This document shows, piece after piece, positions 10,043 to 21,142 of a stretch of 64,000 nt of DNA. Under the pieces are notes generated by a model. The model had not been told where the DNA came from, did not search any database, and saw only the letters and a list, made by a program, of their open reading frames with translations. The position numbers and the translations under genes were made by a program. The DNA lies in NCBI GenBank assembly GCA_013400115.1, contig VXBP01008535.1, positions 1 to 64,000 of the forward strand, in the 5' to 3' direction. Position 1 is the stretch's first letter; every line of letters starts with the position of its first letter. The stretch comes from Rhinopomastus cyanomelas (taxonomy: Eukaryota; Chordata; Aves; Bucerotiformes; Rhinopomastidae).

Positions 10043-11190
10043 TCTGGAGGAAGGACCCAAGTATCCTTGATGCTGGGGAGAAGCTAAGTGCCTGCAGATC
10101 CCCTCACTCATACCAACCGCCCCCATCTCCCTCACTTTGCTGAGCCCAAGCAGTGCAGATAAATAAAAAAAATAAAGCAAGCTCACCTCATTTTTCCTGA
10201 CACCAGAAAAAGAGCAAATTAGCTGCCTTTGAGCAACAATTAGGAAGCAGAACATTCCTCTAGGCATCGCTACAGAAGCAGATCATCCCTCAGAGCAGAA
10301 GCCATAATGGCTTTTGAATCATGATAAGCACCGCACATTCAGGCAACAGTGATTTGCACTGAAAATAATCCAGGGAAAGACAGTGAAAAGCAGCATTTAG
10401 GTAAATAAACTAACCTTAGCCTTTTGATACAGCTTTATTGCACAAGGGGTTTGTTTTTCTACGTGAAAGAACTTTGTATGAGGGAAAGAAAACGAGACTA
10501 AAAAGGGATTAAAGAGCTTCAAGAATTTGAATACTTCCCCTGCTTTGGCAGCCGAGTCTCTTCCGCAGTCTGATGCTGGATGCAAATAGTTGCAGCCAAA
10601 TCCAATTCCTTGTTTACCAATGCAATTTCAGGTTGATATCAAATTGTCAGATTTACTCCAACCCAATGAAAATTGCACATCAATCACAGTGGCTGCATCA
10701 GAACCAGAGCTGAGAGTGTTGCAGAAAAGCTCTCTGCAACTGCCACTCAGAGAAGAGGTAGATTTGAAGCTGTTAGTCCTGTGAGACCCTAACACCGTCC
10801 GTGGCCGACTGTAGCTCTGCAGATGTTGAAAGAAAACCTCCTTTATTTTTACTTAAGGGAGCAAACAAGGAAGGAAAATCAGAAGGAAAAGAACTTTAAA
10901 AAATTAAAGTCTTTTGGGAGAAACAAGAGGGATGTGAGACGTGCATCTGTGTAGGGTTAGAGAGCTCAGAGGGTTTTAACTAACTGCACTTCTGCACTGT
11001 AGGGCTCTAGCAGAACATGTGGTCCCAGGACTACTAGTTAAATTAACATGGCTCGGTTTTAAAGGCTGTTTCTCCAGCACAACCAGAGGAACTGATTTCA
11101 CTTCAGCTGCCATTCTCCCCAAGGGATTTTCTCCACATTTATTTGGTTTCACACTCGTTTTAGTTAAACTGCTTCAGTTTTGCCTACATG
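10043..11190. other. single-copy sequence, A-rich in part
   Basis: An A-rich run (ATAAATAAAAAAAATAAAGC) lies at about 10158-10177. No CR1 and no recognisable exon. Open frames on both strands are short and domain-free. Confidence 0.45.
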
Positions 11191-11618
11191 AATCACAGAA
11201 CATTAGGGACTAGAAGGGACCTCAAGAGATCATCCAGTCCAGTCCCCCTCACGTAGCAGGATCACCTAGATCCAGTTGCACAGGAACACATCCAGGCTGG
11301 TTTTAAATGTCTTCATAGAAGGAGACTCCACAACACCCCTGGGCAGCCCCTTCCAGGGCTCTGTCACCCTCACTGGGAAGAAGTTCCTTCTCAGATTGAT
11401 ATGGAACCTCCTATGTTTCAGCTCACACCTGTTGCCCTTTATCCTATCATTAGATGTCACTGAGCAGAGCCTGGCTCCATCCTCCTGACACCTGCTCTTC
11501 ACATATTTATAAAGATTAATAAGGTCACTCCTCAGTGTCTTTTTTCCCAGCTCAAGAAACCCAGCTGCCTCAGTCTTTCCTCATTAGGGAGATGTTCCAC
11601 TCCCTTCATCATCATCAT
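11191..11618 (-). mobile_element. CR1, group Y, host part left of a nested insertion
   Basis: Antisense young copy with full tail (AATCACAGAACATTAGGGAC), 3' UTR and ORF2 end (GGAAGAAGTTCCTTCTCAG, TCACATATTTATAAAGATTA) reaching TTCATCATCATCAT, where a sense CR1 interrupts it. It resumes at 11764. Confidence 0.95.
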
Positions 11619-11763
11619 AGAGTCTCCTTCACTGGAGACATTTAAGACCCACCTGGGTGTGTTCCTGTGTGACTTGGTCTAGGTTACCCTGCTGTGGCAG
11701 GGGGATTGGACTCGATGATCTTTCAAAGTCCCTTCCAATGCCTGATGTTCTATAATTCTGTGA
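11619..11763 (+). mobile_element. short CR1, group Y, nested inside another CR1
   Basis: Sense, 5' truncated at AGAGTCTCCTTCACTGGAGA, running through GTGACTTGGTCTAGGTTACC to the tail TTCTATAATTCTGTGAT. The host sequence on either side carries ATCAT (11614-11618 and 11764-11768), which may be the target-site duplication, though it overlaps the tail. Confidence 0.93.
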
Positions 11764-11875
11764 TCATCTCTGTGGCTCTGTGCTGGACTCTCTCCAGCAG
11801 TTCTGCGTCCTTCTGGAACTGAGGGGCCCAGAACTGGACACAAGATTCCAGATGTGATCTGAATAGGGCAGAGAA
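11764..11875 (-). mobile_element. CR1, group Y, host part right of the nested insertion
   Basis: Continues the copy of 11191-11618: CATCTCTGTGGCTCTGTGCT, CTCTCCAGCAGTTCTGCGTC, GGGGCCCAGAACTGGACACA. It ends in GATGTGATCTGAATAGGGCA near 11873. Confidence 0.93.
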
Positions 11876-14673
11876 TACAGTTGCAGGAAACAACAAAACC
11901 ACCCCTTGATGCCAGTTGCACCAATCAAAAGCTGAATTCCTCATGTGCTGGTTCCCTCTGTGGCTTCTCATTGCTAGGAAAAAAAATTCCAAGGTAGCAA
12001 TCAACAGCCTCACCAGTAAGGATGCAGATATGATCCTTCTGGAGAGTCATCCCTGTCCCCATCTACCCAAGGCAACCTTGATGGACCTTTGCAGCAGGTG
12101 AATTATGAGAAGCACACGTTGCATACATTTTCATTGACTGGCCTCACAGCTCCAGCACCACTGACCTCCAAGAGCTTCAGCACAAATTAAGGTGTCCAGG
12201 CAAGATCTGAATAATTTGATTCACGGCATCAAGAGTCCTTGATCAAGGCAGGAAAAGCCAGTGCCAAGCAAGGCCGATTCCTCACACAACTCTTATTGAA
12301 CATCCTTTATGCCACGGGGTTTCTGCAGGGTGAGAGCCTGTGATGGATGAACCTGCAGTCACTGCTTTATCAATGGCTGAGTTCTCAGCCTTTACTCCAG
12401 AGATACTCCACTAACTCAAAGGTCTGTGCTGGCCCTGCGCATCATCAGGGAAGTACCACAGTGCTTTGATCCCAGCAAAGACCTTCACCCTCTGAAGAAA
12501 AGCAACAGAGGTGAAACACTCACTGGAAAACACCTCAAGGAGTTGGTGTGTGCCAACAGAGAAGCTCCCATGAGTTGTTGCGATGGCAGCCAACAGGGAA
12601 GATAGGAAAACCCTAGGCAGTTTGAGGGAAAACGAGGCAATGTGTCAGAAGTCAAAAGGTCTCTGGCACAATTAAAGGTGTGCTGGGCATTAGTGTTCTT
12701 CTGCACCACTCACCTGAAGCACTGCAGATGTGGCCTCTAAGAACTCGCTCGTATTGTCTAGATGTGAGCCTAGACACCCCAGCCAACAGCACTCCCTGTG
12801 CCTCAGCAACCCTGCTTTGAGACTTGGGCACTTATCTAAGCTAATAGACAACCTCAGATCACATTCTGTGGTGAGCCAAACCATGGGTGATAGACCAGGA
12901 CACCTTACAGGAGCACATTTCTAATAAATCTTCAATCTTCACCCATGGCACGAGGTTAATCCAAGCAGAAAAGCCTTAGCTCTGGAACAGGACTTGCAAT
13001 GACACTGTCCAACACAAGAGCAGCCCCTAGCCTCATACACAGAGGATAGAGGGCTCAGCAAGCAATAGGAACCACATCTCAGATGCCAGCAGCTGCCACG
13101 GTGCTGCAAACCTGAGCTCCTCTCATGCCATGGAGGCCACAACATCCCGTGTCAATGCGGCAGCATCACAGGGATGCTCTTATGTTTGCTATCCAAAATA
13201 AACCAGGGCACACACCATAGCTGTTCTGAAAGGCTGTGGAGAGCCTTGCTGTTGAGCAGAAGACCAGCACACAATTGTGCAGCCACAGCAATCCTCCAGG
13301 CTCACCTTCACAGCAAAGCGAGCCAGCGCTCCACACACGTGAGCGAGAGCAGCCTTGAAGAGCCAAGGCTGCTGCCAACCTGCTTCCGCTCCGCCACGGC
13401 CTCACTCTTGTAAGATTTCGCTGTGTTTAGTTTTCTATCGGGCTAAGTTTGCAAATCCAAGGCATCTATATTTCATAAAACAAACCGAGTTCTCTCCTGT
13501 CTGCATAATAAATATTAAAACATCCCCACTGCAATCTCAGGCAGGGGCTGTTTATGCAGCAGCATCGTGCAGATGTGGCGAAAGGCTAATAAAGCGATGC
13601 TAATTATCTAATCAATCTTCCTTAACCTTTGTCTTAGACACTACATAGCCCTTATGCTGAGCTTAGGTGTCCCCCCCCCTTCGACTTTTTTCTTTTCCCA
13701 GGGTCTAAATAATGTTGTCATCGTATCCTCAACGTGTGGGTTCACTGGAAACTTCTCTTTAGATGCGACACTGTCGGCTTACACCGAAATCTGTCTATAA
13801 GCCATCTGCTGCAGAAAACGGTCATTACCAATTTCATCAATCTGCTCCCGAATTCTGCAGATGCCAGCCACTAGGAACCATCTGTTAGTGTCAAAAAAGG
13901 AACAATTCAATAAGCAGATTATTTGGGGAGGAGGTGGGGAAAGGCGCCGCGATGTTTGGCGCAAAAGGCACGCTTGCTAATTGTCGCGGTTCCACTGCTG
14001 ACCTGCAGCTTCTGCGGGAGCGGTGCCAGGCCCATTGATCAGCCAGCAGTAGGAGGGAGATTTCCAGAGGAGAGTTACAACCATCAGCAGTGATGAAGCT
14101 GGAGTAGTGACACCTACTCCTGCTGTAACGTATTGTCCAGCAGCACCCAGGCGGGTGCCGGCGGTGACTTCCCAAAGTCACCGGTGCCATTTGAGCAGCT
14201 CTGACTGATGACCTCTAGCAGCAGCTTAAATAAAGGCAATGGGTATAAATGGACTGCGATTGCATGTTTTCTTGGATTCGTTCAGTCTCAGGGAATAAAA
14301 GGAATCCCACATCTGTTTTGTAAATGACTCTCCCTCACTGTGATGCTCACAATAGCTGGGACCATCCGGACACCCCAAAATTGAAACCCCTTGAGCCCTC
14401 CACTGGGATCTGGTAAGGGATGGGGCTCCCGCAGAGGCTGCTTTGCTTTACAACCCCACCAGAAGTTGCCAAAGCCATGTTGAGCAGCAGGCTGGGGGCT
14501 GATCTCAGTGCTACAGGTGTCAGAGCCCATGGTGGGGCCAGGACCTGGGCTTCATCTTCTCAGAAGTGACAGAAATAAAATAAATAAATGGCATGTTTTG
14601 ATCAATAAAACCTTTTGTCCCTTATTTTACCATTTGTATGTCTACAAACTCACACACTGACCATCTAACTTGG
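11876..14673. other. 2.8 kb of single-copy sequence, no CR1
   Basis: No transposon and no exon that I can support. A run of nine C sits at 13671-13679. The part from about 13480 to 13640 is AT-rich with CTAATTA-type words near 13598. Sequence around 13940-14200 is more GC-rich. Open frames on both strands are short. Confidence 0.45.
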
Positions 14674-14980
14674 ATCAGGAGGATGGAGCTAGGGTCTTCT
14701 CAATGTCATCTGGTGATAGGACAAGGGGCAATGGGTGTGAGCTGGAACACAGGAGGTTCCGTATAAATAACGGAAAGAACTTCTTCCCAGTGAGGGTGAT
14801 GGAGCATTGGAAGGTGCTGCCCAGGAGAGTTGTGGAGTCTCCTTCTCTGGAGATGTTTAAAACCCACCTGGATGCGTTCCTGTGCAACTGGATCTAGGTG
14901 ATCCTGCTGTGGCAGGGAGATTGGACTAGGTGACCTTTCAAGGTCCCTTCCAATCCCTAATGATTCGATGATTCTATGAT
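14674..14980 (+). mobile_element. CR1 ORF2 end to tail, group Y
   Basis: Sense copy. The open frame at 14670-14897 reads through the conserved C-terminus (DRTRGNGCELEHRRFRIN, NFFPVRVMEHWKVLP, VVESPSLEMFKTHLD), followed by the 3' UTR and the tail ATGATTCGATGATTCTATGA. 5' truncated at TCAGGAGGATGGAGC. Confidence 0.95.
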
Positions 14981-15288
14981 ATTAACCATCGTGACAGCAG
15001 CCATCTGCCTATCACCAAATGCCTCATGTACCCATGACCTCCACAAGGGTTGTGTGTCCCTAAAACACCTCTGCTGAAGGCACTGCAGCTGCTGTCTGCA
15101 GATGCAGAACCATGAGAATAAAAAATGTTGTGCAAAGTAAAGGACAGGCTGATGAAGAAGAAAATATCCAAGATACGATGGATATGGTGATACTTAAGTG
15201 CTGGCCAGAACTCCTGATCCTTGCTGATAATTACATCTTCCCTTTATCTACCCTGTTCAGAGAGAAGTTTTGCTGTGACAACATATGT

Positions 15289-15449
15289 TGGGCTGCCCAG
15301 GAGAGCGGTGAGTGGCCCCATCCTTGGAGTCATTTAAGGTCAGGCTTGATGAGGCTCTGAGAAACCTGACCTAGGTAGAGTTGTCCCTGCGTAGGGAGGT
15401 TGGACTAGATGACCTCTAGAGGTCCCTTCCAGCCCAGAACATTCTATGA
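15289..15449 (+). mobile_element. CR1 3' UTR and tail, group G-like
   Basis: GGGCTGCCCAGGAGAGCGGT, CATTTAAGGTCAGGCTTGAT, GGGAGGTTGGACTAGATGAC, then CCAGCCCAGAACATTCTATG. 5' truncated sense copy. Confidence 0.88.
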
Positions 15450-16061
15450 CACAACAGATAAACACATAGCACTGGAATAATAAAGCACAGAAACTTACTG
15501 TTAATGAACCACCCTTGCAGCAGGAGCAAAACATTCATGTGTTTTCAGACCTGTCTTCCTCCAGAAAGAAGAGCCCCCGATTTGGGTTCAGTTTGTAGGG
15601 GGACATGCACTCCAAGTGCTCCCATTTGCAGTTTCTAGTGGAGACTGTTATTTGGGTCAGATGCATAAGTCTACAAGCAGTCGTTCTGTGGGAAATTTGC
15701 TTTGAATATCCAGTCAGCCTCAGGACACTTTCACCTCTTAGGACACTGTCACAACCAGCCCTTTGGGTTGAATCTTTATCTGTCTCAATCTCATTTTAGA
15801 AATGCAATAAAAATGACCAAACTATTTTCCCCAGCCGAAACAGAACGACATTATCTGCAGAAGTACCCTGCCAGCTAATCGCTGGGCATTGCAAACCCTT
15901 AGATATGTTCTGGTGAGGAAAGTCTGTCACAAGAACACACACACACCCCCCTTCCCTCACAACAGCTCCAACTCTGAAAGCATCAACGCATCTCACACAC
16001 CTTGCTGCAGTAATGCTTGTTCTCATGCGCAGATGCTCGTACGTGTGTGTGCACATACATA
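15450..16061. other. single-copy sequence with a CA-repeat patch
   Basis: A short ACACACACACACCCCCC patch at about 15937-15953. Nothing else recognised. Confidence 0.45.
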
Positions 16062-16498
16062 TTGCATCCAGTTCTGGACCCCCCAGACAAGGACAAGGGC
16101 CTGATGGAGCGTGTCCAGAGGTGGTCATAAAAATGCTCAGAGGGCTGGAGCACCTCTCTTACAAGGACAGGCTGAGAGAGTTGGGGTTGTTCAGCCTGAA
16201 AAGGAGAAGACTCCAGGGAGACCTTATAGTGACTTTCAGAAGGCTGGGGAAGGCTGTTCACAAGAGCAGGGAATGATAGGATGAGGGATCATGGCTTGAA
16301 GCTGGAAAAGGGGAGACTGCAGCTGGACATGAGGAAAATGTTCCTTAACCTGAGGGTGGTAGATCCCTGGAACTGGCTGCCCGGAGGCCCCATCCCTGGA
16401 GCCATTCAAGGTCAGGCTGGGCACTGGGCAATCTGTTCTAGTTAGAGACGTCTCTGCTTGTTGTAGGGGGTTGGACTAGATGACCTTTTGAGACCACT
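16062..16498 (+). mobile_element. CR1 ORF2 end to 3' UTR, group G
   Basis: Sense copy: CATCCAGTTCTGGACCCCCC, GGACAGGCTGAGAGAGTTGG, TGTTCAGCCTGAAAAGGAGA, CCTGGAACTGGCTGCCCGG, CATTCAAGGTCAGGCTGGGC, TTGTAGGGGGTTGGACTAGA. Its last bases are cut by an antisense CR1 at 16499. Related copies lie at 50470 and 57818. Confidence 0.93.
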
Positions 16499-16591
16499 TA
16501 GAATCATAGAATCATTAGGAACTGGAAGGGACCTCGAAAGATCATCCAGTCCAATCCCCCTGCCACAGCAGGATTACCTAGACCAAGTCAT
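16499..16591 (-). mobile_element. short CR1 tail, group Y, inserted at an older CR1 3' end
   Basis: AGAATCATAGAATCATTAGG, GGAAGGGACCTCGAAAGATC, CCTGCCACAGCAGGATTACC. Antisense and 5' truncated; it sits exactly at the 3' end of the preceding sense CR1. Confidence 0.9.
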
Positions 16592-16668
16592 AGAGACAGT
16601 CAAGGTTAGAAGGGATCATCCAGTTCCAACTCCCCTGCTATGGGCAGGGACACCCCACCCTAGATCAC
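16592..16668 (-). mobile_element. old CR1 3' end, group C
   Basis: AAGGTTAGAAGGGATCATCC and CTGCTATGGGCAGGGACACC are an antisense old CR1 tail. It follows directly on the young tail, as also seen at 57113-57345. Confidence 0.75.
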
Positions 16669-18671
16669 GGTACTTCCAAGCCAGTACATTCTGTGATTCC
16701 ACAAGCTCACACGAAGAGGCAAGAGGCAGTACTGCTTTAACTGTTATCCTGTCACGCTGCAAGGGCTCTTCCCATCTGACCTTCAGAGCCATTTCTTTTG
16801 GGTCAATATTCCTCATAAATCACGGGTGGAAGGAGCAGAGCAGGGGCTGATGAATGTGCAGGGCAGGAGCGAGAAGCTCTTCATCACAAAGAGAACATGG
16901 AAGTAGATCAGGATGAACAAGGGAGTAGACTCTCACGTTAAGGGCTCCAAAAGCCCTAATTAAATGTCCATCAGTGCTGTCAGGGGACAGATAAATGCAA
17001 ATACAGCAGCGAGGGAGTGAGGGCTGGAGTAGGCAGGCAGGAGAAGCCACTATTTGTAAACATTTTATGGGAACTGAAGCAGCTGAGCAGTTTGCTGGTA
17101 GAAGAAATGGGAAACTAATGCAAAGCTCAATATTCATACGGTGTGCGGTGAGAGCTGGACCTGTGCGGGATTATTGCAAATGGATTTGGCTGTGCTCGGG
17201 GTTTTCAATTGGATGTTTACCCCAAAAGGTAGCTAAACCATCAGCATGCAGACCTGCAAGGATAACTGACCTTTTTTTTGAATGTTAATTATCTTTAAAA
17301 AGGCCTCTCTGCCCACAATTGTCTGAAGCAGCTGTAACCAGCCACCAGTGTCTCCGACGAGAAATTATGGACGTGGCCAGGAGTCGTTTGATATCTATTA
17401 AAGGGAAGGGAAGTCATTAAAATATATTGGGCCCAGGGACCTTATGAAACAAAGAGAAGGTGATTACTTTAGGCTCAGATTTACCTGCCTGGAGTAATGA
17501 GTAAAAGGAGACCCTGGAAAGGAGACAGGGTATCAGAAGAACACATTTTGACATGTCTGTCGTAAGGCTTGCCCAGCCACAGCCCTGCCAGGGAAGAGAA
17601 GGGGAGTGGGAGCCAAAACACAACTTTTTAGAGGAGTCCCAGGGCAAAGATTGCATCTTCACAGTCCTGGCTTTGGTGAGTTCTGTGACCTTGGGACTAT
17701 CATTCAGGCCATAGTCAATTGCATTAACTAAGCAGACAGAGGAACCCAATTGAGGAACCCAATTAGATGCGCTTGTTTTGCTGTGTGGGTATACAAGCTG
17801 TCCTGAGAGGGGCTGGGCAAAGGGCTGCAGAGCATTTCTGGAGCTTAAAACATGTTTTCAGTAGCCACGTAGAAGCCACGTCTGCCTTTCTGGCACAGCA
17901 GTAACGACTGGCTTTGCAGAACGTCCCTGGATTCGGCAGCATCTTCTGCAGTTCTCCATGGTCAGATGCTCAGGGGCAGCAGGATTCAACCTCTCACTAA
18001 ATTTGTTGGCTTTTTAACACCTTGGCAGGCACAAAGCTCTTCAAAAACTCTGAGCCCACCTAATCTCACTTGAAAAGCAATGCCAATGTATTATTTCACC
18101 AGGTTATGAGTAAATCAGTTCAGCAGTAGAAGATGAGCAAGAAAGGTTTAGGCACAGAACCACCACGGGCACCTCGTGTTGCTGCCCTGCCTTTGCCAAA
18201 ATCGATGGGCATTTGTGGGCCCTTTTTTCCCTTCCAAAAGCAAATTTCCTTATTTTATGTGCTACACAAATCGTTTGGGTTTCTGCAAAACAAAGTGTCC
18301 TCTGAGCCACTTCACAGAACTCCATGTATCTTCCAAAACGCGACGTGCAAAAAAACCCCACTAGTTAGTTTTGTGTCATTATTCATTTTAATTAAAATCA
18401 TTGTCAGGGGATTCTATGGCCCTTTTTTTTTACTCTTCTTTTTTTCTGCTCAGATGTTGCAGTCCTTGACATTATGCCGTGGTCTATGAAGACACAGAAT
18501 ATTAATGCCTCCCATCCCACAACAATATATTGAGTCTGCTCCACTACTTTGACCTTTTCAGTACATTGTATTGTGATTAACTGGCCACCTTGCTTCTGCC
18601 CTACAGGTCTGCAAGGCCACAGCGGGGCGAAGAGGTGGAAAAGCTACCAAATCACACTGGGAAGGTTAACC
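16669..18671. other. 2 kb of single-copy sequence, partly AT-rich
   Basis: No CR1. From about 17180 to 17330 and 18330 to 18440 the sequence is AT-rich with runs of T (17271, 18422) and TTAATTA-like words. No exon recognised. Confidence 0.4.
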
Positions 18672-19335
18672 AGAGAATCAGAGAACATCAGGGATTGGAA
18701 GGGACCTCAAAAGATCATCCAGTCCAATCCCCCTGCCACAGCAGGATCACCTAGATCAAGTCACACAGGAACATATCCACTCAGGTTTTAAATCTCTCCA
18801 GATAAGGAGATTTCATAACCCCCCTGGGCAGCCCCTTCCAGTGCTCTGTCATCCTCACTGGGAAGAAGTTCCTTCTCATATTGATGTGAAACCTCCTATG
18901 TCCCAGCTCACACCACATTGCCCCTTGTCCTATCACTAGCCTAGTTCCATCCTCCTGACGCCCACCCTTCACATATTTATAGACATTAATGAGGTCAGCC
19001 TCCTCCAAGCTAAGGAGACCCAGCTCGCTCAGCCTTTCCTCATAAGGGAGGTGTTCCACAACATTCATCATCTCTGTGGTTCTGCACTGGACTGTCTCCA
19101 GCAGCTCTGAGTCCTTCTGGAACTAAGGGGCCCAGAAACAGACACAATATTCCAGATGTGATCTCACCAAGGTGGAGGAGAGGAGGAGGAGAACTTCTCT
19201 CGATCTGCTAACTGTCCCGGTTCTGATCCACCCCAGGATGCCATTGGCCTTCTTGGAGGGTCATGGTCATCCTGCTGACCCACAGGTCCTCATCTCCTAC
19301 ACTGTCTTCAACAAGTTAGTCCCCGACTACCTGAG
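18672..19335 (-). mobile_element. CR1 ORF2 C-terminus to tail, group Y
   Basis: Antisense copy from tail (AGAATCAGAGAACATCAGGG) through the 3' UTR and the ORF2 C-terminus to CTACACTGTCTTCAACAAGT. Small deletions are visible: one near 18943 removes the codons between the DRTRG-type block and ARLF, and one at about 19256 removes most of the SQQCALVAKR region. Confidence 0.95.
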
Positions 19336-19904
19336 GAGACTAGTTAAAAGAGTGTGATAAAACCCAGTATCTCACAGACCACACCCACACACAGAGAAGA
19401 GAACGGCGGCAACCAGAACCAAAAGGTTGGCCATCACAAGCATCTTTTCCATCTTGCTATTCTCCCTCACTTTCTTTGATAGCCTCTGCAAGCACTCTCT
19501 TTCCTGAGAGCCAATTAATTCAAGTCACAAATATCTGCCCTGAATTCTTGCAGGTAATTAGCACCGCAGGTTATCAACAGGAAGCTGGTACCCACCGGCA
19601 CTTCAGATAATTGTGTTTCAATATTGGCACATTCCTGCTTTCCACAAAAGGTCACTTCAGTTTCTCTCCTTCATTTTCTCCTCTCTTTTGCTAAATGAAT
19701 GAAAAATCGTTATCATTATTTTTGAACGCTCTAAACAGTCGGCAAAGGCTTTGGGCTGTGCGGGACAGACATGAGTGATGCAGGAGGCACATTAGCAGCT
19801 AGCAAAATTATTTTCTAACCCTTGGTTTCTGATATAATCCTCCCCCCTAGCACACCAGTTAAAGGAAATATCCAGGCAGCTGAATTAATTCCACGGAAAG
19901 AAAG
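19336..19904. other. single-copy sequence
   Basis: No repeat or exon recognised. AT-rich patches around 19690-19730 and 19800-19830. Confidence 0.45.
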
Positions 19905-20310
19905 AGATTGAGGTGCTGGAGCGGGTCCAGAGGAGCAGCGAGGCTGCGGAAGGGACTGGAGGGAAAGGCTGGTGGGGAGAGGCTGAGGGAGCTGGGGGTG
20001 TTTAGTCTGGAGAAGAGGAGACTCAGGGGAGACCTTCTCCCTTTCTACAACTCCCTGAAGGGAGGTTGTAGTTAGGTGGGGGTCAAGATCTTCTCCCAGG
20101 CAACTAGCAACAGGATGAGAGGGCAGAATTGGATGTTAGGAAGCCCTTCCTCACAGAAAGGGTGATCACAACCTGGGATGGACTGCCCAGGGCAGTGGTG
20201 GAGTCTCCATCCCTGGGGGTGCTTAAGGACAGACTGGCTGTGGTCCTTAGCGATGTCAGGTCATGGGCTGGTCTTTTCTAGCATCAATAATTCTGTGATT
20301 CGGTGATTAA
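19905..20310 (+). mobile_element. CR1 ORF2 end to tail, group F
   Basis: Sense copy with a GC-richer body: GAGGTGCTGGAGCGGGTCCA, GCTGAGGGAGCTGGGGGTGT, TGGTGGAGTCTCCATCCCTG, then ATTCTGTGATTCGGTGATTA. Its 3' UTR differs from the other copies in the window, so a different CR1 subfamily. Confidence 0.9.
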
Positions 20311-20684
20311 GAGCAAAACTGCTGGTCACTTCGACCAGCATCTGTAATCTGGGTAGGGCTGCACTTGGTGCTGCACAATCCCTGTCACACAAAGCTGTAC
20401 AGGGTACCCATTCATTTAATTACTTGATGAATAGCTTCCACAAACAGACTAAGTATTGTACATGAAGGACCACGTAATTACTTTGCAAATACAGGATTAT
20501 ATCTGCCCTTGAAACAAGAAAACAGCCTTGCAAAATTGTACTCCCCACTCTCAGAGAGTAAAGATAAATTACAAATCCCCACCATCATCTTTGCAGAATG
20601 GTCACAGCAAAAGGACAGTGGTGATGGGTTTGTGACGGGGCAGACAATTTAGAGTCGAGGCTGCATCCAGTGCTCAATTTCAGA
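20311..20684. other. single-copy sequence
   Basis: No repeat or exon recognised. Mildly AT-rich. Confidence 0.45.
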
Positions 20685-21142
20685 AATCATAGAATCACAG
20701 AATCATTAGGGATTGGAAGGGACCCCGAAAGATCATCTAGTCCAATCCCCCTGACACGATCATCTAGACCAAGTCACACAGGAACACATCCAGGCGGGTC
20801 TTAAACATCTCCAGTGAAGGAGACTCCACAACCCCCCTGGGCAGCCCATTCCAGTGCTCTGTCACCCTCTCTGTGAAGAAGGTCCTTCTCATATTGATGT
20901 GGAGCCTCCTCTGTTCCAGCTCACACCCACTGCCCCTTGTCCTGTCACTAGATGACAGTGAGAAGAGCCTGGCTCCATCCTCCTGACACCCACCCTTCAC
21001 ATATTTATAGACATGAATGAGGTCACCCCTCAGTCTCCTCTTCTCCAAGCTAAAGAGACCCAGCTCTCTCAGCCTCTCCTCATAAGGGAGGTGCTCCACC
21101 TCCTTCATCATCCTCATTGCCCTACACTGGACTGTTTCCAGC
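20685..21142 (-). mobile_element. CR1 ORF2 C-terminus to tail, group Y
   Basis: Antisense young copy. The minus-strand frame from 21177 to 20764 is open through VEHLPYEERLRELGLFSLEK, RGDLIHVYKYVKGGCQEDG, DRTRGSGCELEQRRLHINM and VVESPSLEMFKTRLD, so this copy is little decayed. Its 5' cut is near 21142; the frame's first dozen residues are flanking sequence. Confidence 0.95.
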
